Part shown: piece after piece, positions 11,501 through 21,200 of the stretch
Layout of the letters: each line of letters begins with the position of its first letter
How positions within the stretch are numbered: position 1 is the first letter of the stretch
NCBI GenBank assembly: GCA_001592805.2
Contig: CP051139.1
Span: 4,826,229-4,890,228, forward strand
DNA: 64,000 bases
Direction of reading: 5' to 3'
From: Peltaster fructicola
Lineage: Eukaryota > Ascomycota > Dothideomycetes
Translations under genes and position numbers: made by a program
The notes under the pieces: model-generated
What the model was told of the DNA's origin: nothing
Seen by the model: only the letters and a program-made list of their open reading frames with translations
Database searches by the model: none

Positions 11501-11623
11501 CTCTATTCGAGCTCAGTATGCCTTTCCGGAAGGTATCACCTAGGCAAGCCACTCACTCGTGTATTGTCTCGTGCATGGTGGCAACAGATGCAATGGTTGC
11601 ATTCCGCATGGCAACCTTGTGGC
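8558..11623. other. 3-kb intergenic stretch, no gene supported
   Basis: No domain or family motif was recognised on either strand. Open frames such as 9285-9764 and 11226-11543 (105 codons, the most protein-like here) have no recognisable features. The only simple repeat is the short GCT run at 10179. Confidence 0.4.
10179..10201. repeat. (GCT)n microsatellite
   Basis: Seven GCT trinucleotides plus a trailing GC. It lies in non-coding sequence. Confidence 0.9.
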
Positions 11624-12865
11624 ATGGCTGAAGTACTTCCCTCAAAGGTCGATGTGATTACATCAGAGCTGCCTCTCAGTACACCAAAGCAGTACCGAAC
11701 GTGGTATCGCACGACACTCTTCAATGCGGTCGTCATTGGAGCTGTGGGCTTTCTTGCCATGGACTTTGGAACGCCATGAATGCACTTGGTGCTGGTGGTG
11801 CTCATTCGTCGTACTTCGTCAACGCTGCCAACGCTCTGGGCTTTGGTTGATAACAGGCTACTGTTGCGCTTGGTTATCCTGAGCCTGAGAAGCGTGGAAA
11901 GTACATGAACATCTAGCTGTGGTTCAGGACTGGTGGCTCGCTGGCTGGAGGTGCGATCGTTCTTGCGCTGAACAATGATGCCGCTACGAAGACGAAAGAC
12001 AAGGTTGACTGTCAAATGTATCTGGTGCTCATTGCTCTGCGGCGTCTAGCTGCGCCGATTGCTCTACTGTCGAGTCCTGACGAGAAGGTGCGAAGAGCAG
12101 ACGATACGAGTGTGACTGCACGAGTAGAGGGCAGCTGCAAAGCCGAGTACGTTGCTCTTGTCAGAGTGCTGGAGCAGGAGGTCTTGCTCCTTCTGCCTGT
12201 CTTCTGGGTCGCCTAGGTCAATTAGCTTATTGGCACCCTCCAGGTGTAGTACTTCGAGGTGAGAGGTTGAGCGTTGGCTGGATCCGTGGGCGACTTTGGT
12301 ACGCTCCTGTTATCGCAGCTCATTAGCCACCTGCTGGAATACAAAGAGTTGTCTATCAAGGCGAGGGACACCCATGGCTTCCGCCAGGTTGTGTCGCTGC
12401 ACATCGTTGCATGGACGTATGAGTGGGTTGTGTAGGACAAGTATACCAGGACGGAGCCTGTGTTTGACTGGACTGACGCTGGGTTCGTCGAAGGATTCTT
12501 TGTGGTCTTGCTATCGTAACTCGCTCAGCAGGCATTTCAGAACCGGTTGTACTATCTCTTATCGACGACTTACAGATAGCGTCTCAGAGTTGGCGAGCTT
12601 TGCTGGTGTGTTGGGAGGGTAGGAAGGCTTCTCTCAAGCTGTAAGTTTATGATTGAACACGAGAGAGTGGTATGCTGGGAAAGTGCCATTGGCTGTGAAT
12701 ACGGTGTTGCTCAATACGTCTACTCTCGCAGTCGTAGGAGAAGCTGGCGTCAGCAGGGCTTGCTGTGGTGCCCGCGTGGTATGTCATGAAGGAGCATGTA
12801 CCAGTGGAGGTGTCATTGGGAACGCAAGAAGATGAAGCATCCTCGACAAAGAATGCTGAAAGGTA
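11624..12865 (+). pseudogene. UNC93-like (DUF895) MFS membrane protein, heavily decayed
   Basis: The reading is recognisable as a fungal UNC93-like membrane transporter. From ATG 11624 a normal N-terminus leads to YRTTLFNAVVIGAVGFLA. After a frame shift near 11760 comes WNAMNALGAGG and YFVNAANALGFG. Then GYPEPEKRGKYMNI, LWFRTGGSLAGGAIVLALNN, SSPDEKVRRAD, SQLISHLLEYKELS, TEPVFDWTDAGFVEGFFVV, NRLYYLLST, VSELASFAGVL and LNTREWYAGKVPLAVNTVLL follow, with a charged tail to TAG 12863. The main frame has stops at 11848, 11851, 11914, 12214, 12223, 12247, 12268, 12433 and 12517, plus later shifts. Between NALGFG and GYPEPEKRG the several membrane helices expected in this family are missing, so an internal deletion is likely. 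No functional protein can be made. The family call is from motif memory. Confidence 0.85.
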
Positions 12866-14787
12866 GTAGACTTGCCTTTATTGTGATGGTCATCCAAGTT
12901 GCTATGCTTCATCTTGCTGGCACTGCCAAGGACGAAGGATGGACAGATCCTTGGAGGGATTACGGAACAGGAGTAAAACAAGTCTGACGAAGTAGATGTC
13001 CTCTCACCCTTTAGCACGAGACTCGTCACCCTCCGTTGTTCTCCGACAAGTTGTCAGACTACAGTCGACACCTGGGTGATGGTCGTATGCTGCACTGTGG
13101 ATGACTTTGACTGTCGCTGCTGGTCCTCTCCATGCACATCTCTGCCCGGGTGTGTCTTCTGTGTGGCCAGTACAGCCTTCCGGCTTATCGTCACTTGTCA
13201 CTTGGTCTCTGGTCGTCATGAGTACCTACTTCGACCGCGATCGGAAGCAAACATGCAGCTGGTAAGCTCAGTCGTGCTTTCGTATCGTCGTTATGCCATC
13301 ACCATGGCTCTGCGATGACTTCTGTACTCAGGGCAGCTTGTGCATGCTATGGCCTCGATGCGACGACGAGGCACTACGACGTGGGCGCTCACGGTGTGCC
13401 CTGTTACGCTGCGTCTTGTGTCGAACTCCTGAAGCAAGTGAACGTGTTGAGATCAGACTCTTTCTGCCCGAAGTGCAGCTCCTACTATTATTCCTGTTGA
13501 GTCTCGAAGACGACTTGGCTGATGTCTTGCCGGCTGATTGCGGTGGAGTGAAGCATGTTGCAATGGTGTCGAAACAGGAGGAGCGTACGCCGATGGTTGT
13601 TGTTCTTGTGATGTGGACAAAAGCTTGGCGGAAGTGATTGCCCGTAGGTCTGTTGAAGTTGAGCTTGCTTCTCAGCTTCAACGTCAACCACAATGCTACC
13701 TTTACGCCTCCTCATTGCTCTCACGCTACAATCACGTCGAATCGCATGCACCGACGAGTGTGTGTATCGAGACTGCGCAAGGGCCCTGCAATCACAGCAA
13801 TACTGCTCAGTCCGACAACAAGCCGACTTCGCCTCGCCTGAATGATCCTCACCACGCTTACCACTACACGCGTTGATGATAGCAAGAGCTGATAATATGG
13901 CGGATGATTGGGCGATGTCAGCCGTCGATGAGGCATGTAGTAAGAGCTTGATCGTGAGGGATTTCCGGAATACAAGACGGAAGTGAGTGTCGGCCTGAGC
14001 ATCAGCACAAGTTGTACAGCAGGTGCCCCTTCTCACACCACGGAGCATTCAACATGGCTTCAGCAGGCTACCATCCGACGACTTCACCAGGTGTGATAGC
14101 TCGAAGTCGATACCCTTGGCTAAGAACGGAGCGAGAGGACCTGGTATCAACCAATTTGACCCTGGTCAATGCCGCTGGCCGAGGTGCGCAGTAAGGAATA
14201 AAGGTACATAGAGCAGGAGTCCACTCTCCACTGATCTCTCGAACGTGCCTTACAACCAAGCGGTCGGCAGGGTCATTGCACCACCAAAGCTCCGCGATTC
14301 AGGTCTCGATATGTCACTCTGCTCGATACTACCCTGGGGGGATGTGTTTCTTCTCATGGGTACTGCTTACGCTGGTACCACTTGTCGAGGGCAGGATACT
14401 CTGGATTACGGTAGGCTGCGGGTGCAACGTACCGCTTGAGGAGACCAGGCTCTACGATTGAGCATCCATGGTCAGCAACGTTCGGTCTCATGCTGAGTCG
14501 TGACCCAGCGATTTAAGACCTGTCAACGATCCACCATCAGAGAAACTGATGGCGATGCCTGGCCTCGCCTTAGCTTGCGAAGGCCGCAGTCAGGGCTGGG
14601 TATCACCGTCCGCATTCATGGTCTCGCAGGCTGTCCAGCTCGATCGGACGGATCGCTAACTCATCTTAGGACTGTACCCACGGAAAGATAGCCACCGTCC
14701 GCAAGGTCAAGGTGCGATGTCGTTCGTAACGGCTGGTCATGGCTATTCTGGCACTACCTATGCATTGCTAAAAGCTAGACAAAGATT
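12866..14787. other. intergenic, no gene supported
   Basis: Nearly 2 kb without recognised coding sequence. The longest open frame (13488-14048, minus) is rich in Cys, Arg and His, shows no domain, and lies opposite other open frames. Confidence 0.4.
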
Positions 14788-15546
14788 TCAAGCTGCTGCT
14801 CCGAGCACCTGCAGCACTCTGGAGTTTCCCTTCTCTCGTGCAAGCTCGTCGACTGTCCTTCCTTTACCGTCCTTGACACCGCGATCCGCGCCAGCCTCGA
14901 GGAGTACCTTGATCAATACAACATCATCTCTCTGCACAGCTTTATGTAGAGCAGTGCCTGCCTTTGGACGGGAGAGCTCGTGGTCTTCGACGATGATGCC
15001 GACCTCATTGATGTCGAAGCCATGGGACAAAAGCAGTTGAACAATCTCGACATGACCTTCGTCTGCTGCAGCTGGCAATGCGCCGCTCTGCTTCCACGGG
15101 TACGGCAGCAACATCTCCACGATGTCAGCTCTGCCAGTGGATGCAGCTCCAGCGAGATTCGTCCAGGCCTCATCGTATCTGTGTAACAGAGGGTCTGCGC
15201 CGTGGTCGAGGAGGAACTTGACATGTTCTGCATTGCCGTCTTGAATCGCGCTGCTGATCATGTCGCCGATCCATGGTACATGATGATTGACATCTACAGC
15301 GTCACATTCGACCAAGTATCGATGTGTATCCCATGAAGAATTGTCTGAGAGTGCCTTCATAGTGCAGTCTGATACTTCACCGCCGCGTGAAATGAGGTAT
15401 CCCATGACCTTGGTAGCATTTGAAGCTGCTGCGAGCTCGATCATTGATGTATTGCTCGTGTGAGTGAGTCTCTGCACTTCCTCGATATTGTCCATCTTGA
15501 TAGCCGCTGTGAGTTCACTGCTGAGCTCTGAGTGAGTGTGTGCCAT
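14788..15546 (-). CDS. ankyrin-repeat protein
   Basis: An intact single-exon gene of 252 residues. Ankyrin repeats are protein-binding helical hairpins. At least four are clear: about residues 96-120 (SSAIQDGNAEHVKFLLDHGA), 129-150 (TNLAGAASTGRADIVEMLL), 155-180 (LPAAADEGHVEIVQLLLSHG) and 197-225 (GTALHKAVQRDDVVLIKVLL). A closing half repeat (DGKGRTVDELAREKGN) ends the protein. The first 90 residues form more diverged repeats (NIEEVQRL, KVMGYLISRGG). No catalytic domain, signal peptide or membrane segment is seen, so it is probably a cytosolic adaptor of unknown partner. It is transcribed away from the secreted-protein gene. It could be a stand-alone gene or a shortened member of the large fungal ankyrin family; no sign of decay is visible. 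Confidence 0.85.
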   Translation of the reverse strand: MAHTHSELSSELTAAIKMDNIEEVQRLTHTSNTSMIELAAASNATKVMGYLISRGGEVSDCTMKALSDNSSWDTHRYLVECDAVDVNHHVPWIGDMISSAIQDGNAEHVKFLLDHGADPLLHRYDEAWTNLAGAASTGRADIVEMLLPYPWKQSGALPAAADEGHVEIVQLLLSHGFDINEVGIIVEDHELSRPKAGTALHKAVQRDDVVLIKVLLEAGADRGVKDGKGRTVDELAREKGNSRVLQVLGAAA

Positions 15547-16046
15547 GATTGTATTTGTAACTCCTGGAATGATGAGGGTAGGAGGCTCTGGTAAGATGTA
15601 GCAAGGCTGTGGCTGTATCGTGGCTGTCTGCGCTGGCAGGCTTGTGCTTCTATATTGGGATAGCCTTGCTGTGTTTCACGTTGGGCATGTAACCTTGTGT
15701 TGACTATTGGAGATGTCCGGTCACAGTCAATGAAAGAATGAGGCTTAACTGCGATCTCTGCGCGATTTACGTGGTACTGAACGAATGAGCCTGTTCGAAT
15801 GCCTGGGCTTCTGCAGTGGTACCTTTCAGCTGGCTTCGAGACCAATTAACGCCCTGTCTGCGAACATATGTGCTCATTCCTGATACATGCGCCTCAATAT
15901 AGCCTCACTACATTCACTCACAGAGATGAAGTCCCGAAAAGGACCATGCAGCAGCTCAGCCGGACCTCAGAGCCTTGCTGTGTATGTGTATAAGAGCCGG
16001 AGTCGCACTGTCTTGCTACCGGCACATCTCGACAATCGTAGCAGCC
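15547..16046. promoter_or_regulatory. divergent promoter region between ankyrin and secreted-protein genes
   Basis: The two start codons face away from each other across 500 bases. A TATAAG box at 15989-15994 is 58 bases before the plus-strand ATG at 16047. A TATA-like TATATT at 15651-15656 lies about 105 bases before the minus-strand ATG. Co-regulation is possible but not shown. Confidence 0.45.
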
Positions 16047-16684
16047 ATGCATTCGTTCAAGCTCCTCCTCTCGTTTCTTGTTCTCCTCTGTGGCTTCTCT
16101 TGGGCCTATCCTATCAACGACACCGCCGTCGAACTGCTCGATCGTCGCTACGTGAAGGACCAGCTCACTCCAGGCGACCCCAAGGCCAAGGATAACTATC
16201 CTACCGATGCCGAGATCATCAAGGACTTCCACGATCCAGGAGAGAACAAATATGTCTTCTACAGCGGTGTTGGGGACAAGAAGGATGCTCCAACCAAGTT
16301 TGCCAAGTCAATTGGTGGTAAGATGTTGAGCGAGTGCTTCTCAGATGAGAAATATCTTGGTTACAATGGTCGTGGCAAGGTGAGTGATGTCTCTGAGTGA
16401 TGCTTTTGCTGACATTGCAGGGCTGGCATGGCAACTTCGTCGATCGTGCCTCTGGTGTCATGGCTGATCATGCTCATGGCGAGGTCTTCTTCCTTGCTGA
16501 CTTTGATAAGAAGCCGAGGGATTGCAGTGTCTGGAATCGTGTTGAGCTGGGATCTCTCAAGGCGAACAAGAAGGTGACGAAGATTACTGAAGTGGATTAC
16601 AAGGACTTCAGCAAGAGGAGGGATCTTCCGAAGGATGAATCAACTCCAGTGCACCCAAAGAAACCTACTTACTGTGAGGATTGA
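16047..16684 (+). CDS. small secreted protein, two exons, function unknown
   Basis: Exons 16047-16379 and 16421-16684 join across a 41-bp GTGAGT...CAG intron with a CTGAC branch site, giving 198 residues. Reading through the intron would stop at 16400 and lose the second half. The start (ATG 16047) gives a clear signal peptide (FKLLLSFLVLLCGFSWA) with likely cleavage after residue 20. A dibasic RR at 33-34 may be a Kex2-type propeptide site. The mature part has three cysteines (97, 146 and near the C-terminus). Conserved-looking blocks are KYVFYSGVG, SIGGKML, WHGNFVDRASGVMADHAHGEV and CSVWNRVELGSL, and the C-terminus is lysine-rich. I do not recognise the family with certainty. The spacing of SG, W, VDRAS and VEL with E153 faintly recalls ADP-ribosyl cyclase/NAD glycohydrolase folds, a speculative link. 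A role as extracellular enzyme or effector is possible. Confidence 0.85.
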
Positions 16685-17095
16685 AGGAGAGAGTGTTGAC
16701 AAGAGACCACAGTCCTTACCATTAATCTAGTTCTGGGCTGCGCTGGTAGACAGTAATGAAGGTTCATCAGGGCATACCCGGCGGACTCTGTCGGCGATTG
16801 AGTCATCTTGATCCGTGTAGGTCAGTTGCTATGACAGGATGTCCTGCCATGTCTTCGAGCAGGAGCCTGCAGTAGTGTGACAGCGCTACAAGCTGAGTCC
16901 GATGGACCATCGAGTGACTGAGAAGCGTCGGGAGCTGATCAGAAGCACAGCATGCGCCGAGGAACAAGCGGCTCTGATACATCTCCCGACAGAGGTTGGC
17001 CTCGTCAATTGCCGAAGTTGTGTGATTAGGACTGCAGCTTGGCTGTTGTCTTTGCTTTCAAGTGGTAGTCCAAGGAACTCGATTCCAATGCGTTG
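16685..17095. other. intergenic between convergent genes, nothing seen
   Basis: A 3'-to-3' spacer between the secreted-protein gene and the minus-strand gene that follows. No repeat or gene was recognised; terminators of both genes presumably lie here. Confidence 0.4.
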
Positions 17096-18232
17096 CTACA
17101 GCTTAGACGGCGCAACGCTCGTTGATGATGCTGTAGCAACAAGCATGTGGCGAGCCCCCAGGACATAGGCAGCAGCTATTCTTGCCTGGTCGCAAAGATA
17201 AGTCCACGCTCCAGTGAACGCAAGTGGCCAGCTGCCAGGCCTACAGTCAGCTTGTATCTTCCGTGCGAAGTCGTCTGTCAGTCTCTGCTGCTGGCGATAC
17301 TGTACATGGTAAAGCTGCTCGATCGTGGTCTGATATTGGCGTTGAGCATTCGCTCGCTGCAGGTCGAAGTTCTGTATGATGGCGTTGCTTCCTGTCAGAT
17401 GTAGTCCTCGGTGGCTACATGCTGAAGTTGTCAAGTGCTGTAGTTGAGAGATGGCTACCTGATGACTCTTCTGACCAAGCACTCTAGCCACCATCTGAGA
17501 TATTGCGAGGTAGCGTTCGATCGTAGGTATTGATACTCGTTCCCTATGCACTGCTGTATGTCTGATGGCGGTTAGTGTAGCCAGTATTTCTTCGATTGGC
17601 GTTTCGATTGTCTTGAGATAAGGTCTGATCCTCGCATCATGCACTTTCATCACACCTGACCAGATGTTGAGCTCCATAGCTGCAACGCAGTCCCACTCTT
17701 TGCTCTCGACGATGTCTGGAAAGACTTTCATAGTGAATTGGTAACATGCGGCTTCGAGAGTAGCCTGTAATCTGACAAGGATCAGGTGTTGTATCGCACA
17801 TGGCAGCTGATCCTTCTCAAAGACTGTCGCTTCTTTCTTACAATCTGGCAATCGAGTCGTAGCCGTTGTCTCACGCACGTTTTCAATCGTGCTACCTCGC
17901 AATTGGGCTGGTGATTGAGCTGGTACAGGCAGAGGAGGATCTGGTGTGCCCACTGAACTTGGTCCGGCTTCTGGAAGTATTGGTGCCTTTTCAGCACGAA
18001 GCTGGCGCTGCTTGGCTGCAAGCTTGCTGTGTTTGGCGTCCACAAACTGCTTCGCTACCTCGACTATGCTAGTAAGATCGTGCTTGTTCATCAGCTTCGT
18101 GAGCTTCTTCGAGCGTGGACATTCCATAATACGCTGAGTGATTGCCATAGTATCGCTCGGGCAGAGAGGGCTGAAGAGTGCATCGTACAACAAGTCGTGG
18201 ACGGATTGAGCGTCAGGTAGTACAGAATCCAT
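17096..18232 (-). CDS. uncharacterised protein with a HEPN-like R-x4-H motif
   Basis: An intact single-exon frame of 378 residues; I do not recognise the family. Residues 1-82 are helical and charged, with a lysine/arginine-rich end (AAKQRQLRAEK). Residues 84-110 are a proline-rich linker (PDPPLPVPAQSPAQ). Residues about 130-260 are predicted by eye to be an all-helical domain: EAACYQFTMKVFPDIV, then KEWDCVAAMELNIWSG, then LATLTAIRHTAVHRERVS. A glutamine-rich helical segment (NAQRQYQTTIEQLYHVQYRQ) and a short hydrophobic tail follow. R224-HTAV-H229 fits the R-x(4-6)-H signature of HEPN domains, many of which are RNases, inside a helical context; this is pattern matching only. Long length, biased composition and absence of stops support a real gene in contrast to the desert beyond it. 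Confidence 0.65.
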   Translation of the reverse strand: MDSVLPDAQSVHDLLYDALFSPLCPSDTMAITQRIMECPRSKKLTKLMNKHDLTSIVEVAKQFVDAKHSKLAAKQRQLRAEKAPILPEAGPSSVGTPDPPLPVPAQSPAQLRGSTIENVRETTATTRLPDCKKEATVFEKDQLPCAIQHLILVRLQATLEAACYQFTMKVFPDIVESKEWDCVAAMELNIWSGVMKVHDARIRPYLKTIETPIEEILATLTAIRHTAVHRERVSIPTIERYLAISQMVARVLGQKSHQVAISQLQHLTTSACSHRGLHLTGSNAIIQNFDLQRANAQRQYQTTIEQLYHVQYRQQQRLTDDFARKIQADCRPGSWPLAFTGAWTYLCDQARIAAAYVLGARHMLVATASSTSVAPSKL

Positions 18233-21200
18233 CTTGCTTGAGAGTCTCCATTCAATGAGGTCTTGCGTACAAGCCTCGACGTGAGGGGGAGTGCTCGACC
18301 TCTATATGTTGCAGCGGCGTGCTTCTGGTATATGCCTAGAGCTGCGTGCAGTCGGAGTCGGCATGGGCGTCGTTGCATCGCTGGTTGCAGCAGCCTGCAC
18401 CACCGCATGCGTTGGTGACACCACTGACGCGGTCGCATGTCCGGAGAGATGGATCGAGAATGTTGCAGCCATCAGACGCGGCTGCACGCCCTTCGGATGA
18501 GTCTTTTGGCGCCATAGCGTTCATGGGTCGCCATAGGCCCTACACAATAGGATGGCGATGCGATCAGCAGGCTAGGTTATGTCCTTGTTGAAGGGACGTG
18601 GTCAAAGAAGAAGGTAGCAGTTGACGTCTGGAAGTGAGCTTGTCACGGGAGTGCCCGTCTGCGTTGCGCTTTTCTGCTGAGCTCGGAGCTATTCTCTTGC
18701 ATCATCCTTCCTCATCGTGCATTCGAGCATATCGTCAGTGTTGCTGCTCATCGAGTGTTTAAAGAAGCATGCCACAGGTCGAAGAGATGAATTAGCTCAG
18801 TCTGCGTAAGCTGCAGTGAGCTCTACTCACCTCAATGCGCACGATCAAGACTCATGATCGCATGGCTCTTTATGCAGGCCTCAACGCTTTGCTAGTAGGA
18901 TCGACCATGAGCGGCGAAGACACCATACGCTTGGCCATCAACATAGGTCAAGCAGCGTTGCTGATCTCAGCGTCAGGCGTAGACTGAGCTGACACCGGTT
19001 TTGCCCTGATGCCAACGACTTGGTGATCATTACAACGAACACGAGCGCGCTGATGCGGTAGGACGATTACACATCCACATGTCTCGTCATGTCGCCTTTT
19101 TCGCAACTCGAACTCCTTCCATCGACCTTCCACAGGAAGCTGAACGAGCGTTGAGGTTTTGGATCAGGGACTATGTACACAAGATATCATGACGAAGAGC
19201 TGCGACTATTGGAGTACACCATTGTCAAGAGCTGTGGCTATGAGAGTATACCTTTGTCAAGAGCGCAAGAGGAGTCACTCGCGAGGAGCTGGTGAACAAG
19301 CCGGTCTCTCGTCGTGCTTGCACACATGATTGGAGATGCATTGCCTTGTACAGCAGCATTGGCGTGTACTTCATGCTGAAATGGCGCAGCAGACAAGCCA
19401 CCGTGCACCTGCGGCACTGCTGAGAGATCTTCTACTGCATTGAGGTGAATTATGAGACTGACATTTGCTGACGGTGTTCTATAGGTCTTGCGAGTGCTCT
19501 GGGCAAGACTGTACTTGCTCAGCTTGACAACCTCTACAAAGCCTGACGGCTGCACGACGCAGCTCAAGGTATGGAACATCTGCAAGTACTCGCCTTCTGA
19601 GCACGTACCCATGCACATTCGATGTTTGCATGCCATTTGGACCGCTCGAATCCTTCACGTCCTGTTCAGAGCACATCTACAGTACGTGCAGCACAGCATA
19701 TCGCGAATCGCGCGATATTTGCATCTGTCTGATCAGACTCGTCGCTCTGCATCATAGCTTTCGCTGTCTCAGTGCTCCCGTCGCCTTCGAAGGCAGCTGG
19801 TGTGCTTGCTTGCAGGACACTTGCGCTGTTTTTCGATCACTACCATCTTGCAGCCACTGCGCGGCTCGGATCACACCACCTGACGAGTCTACCGTCTTCG
19901 GGACCCCAGCGCTACCATCATGCTCCTTTTCGTATGTTGCAGGTCTCCAAATGTCGTTTAGACTACCCAAACTTAGCCTGCGACAACGAGCTCACCATGC
20001 TCTGAGAGCATCAGCCGCTAGTTCTGCGTCTCTGCAACCTCGAGCGAATGACTGGACTACTGCTTGCTCTGGAGGTCTGCTGAATACACCATATGTCAGG
20101 AGGCTTGAATTCATCTCGCAGACATGCTGCCAGCATCCATGGTCACAAGCCCTAGTCAAACGAAACGATCTGCGAACCGTACTTGAAGAGTCAGGGAGCA
20201 CACCACATACCGCATACGAAGATTGTAGGCAGCTATGAAGGTCGTTCTGAAGGCAATGGATGGATGGCCATTGCACACTACAGGGCCGACTCTGAACTCT
20301 ATGGATCTCTGCTTGCACTCGGCAATGCCCAGACGTGGTGCACTAGAGTTGCGGGCCTTCATTACTACTCGCAGTAGTATTGACGAACATCGTCGAAACT
20401 ATCGAAGCTCCTCAAAGCATGTCACATCGATCAGTCAGGTACCTTGCCGTCGATACGCCTCGTCGAGCAGTGGACACCTTGGCGAACTCAATACTCTTGA
20501 CCTGGGCACCATTATCATGGTCTCTGCTTCGCAGCGAATTCTACTCTGCAAGACTGATGGACCACTTTACTGTCTTGTAACTCTCTTCTGGGCTTACCAC
20601 CACGCCGACGGGCGTCTACACAGCTTCATCGACGTAAAGAGGCCTCTCCTCATTCGGACTGTCCAACCCACTCACGATCTGTACCCAGTGTGCTTTGGAC
20701 ACAGCAGAACGATCAGCAATGACCGTAGCGCAAGTTCGGCATGCAACGAGGCTTCGAAGCCATCTAACATCAGCGAAGTACTCTCCTACGATGTACCTCT
20801 GGACATTATGGAGACCTGCGCGGCTGGTCCTGAAGCATATGAGGACGCACTTCAAGAGCTATAGGACTTCCTCGATCGTCCGCACCCACTTTCGATTTGA
20901 GATTCATGATCGGATACGCATCTATCAGTCTGCAAGACAGGCCATCTAAGGTCGATAAGGCGATCGTGTCGTCTCATCGTACCGTATGGTCATGCCATAT
21001 TGTTGTCTATACAAAAAGCCTGCGACCACTCTTCGCTATCAGGCTTGCTGCCTCGTTCCAAATGAAGGTGAGAACCGCTTGTTGGGCTCCTGGGCAACGA
21101 GCATCCATTGAGCTTCGAAGCCCGCAATGCAGGAGCTTGGCAAACATCCAGGACAAACTCAAAGCAGACAGAGCCACGGCGCAATATATCGAGCTCGATT

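Noticed and set aside
11226-11543. 105-codon open frame upstream of the UNC93-like relic
   Set aside because: Its composition is protein-like but nothing is recognised, and there is no promoter or splice evidence; kept only as a possibility.
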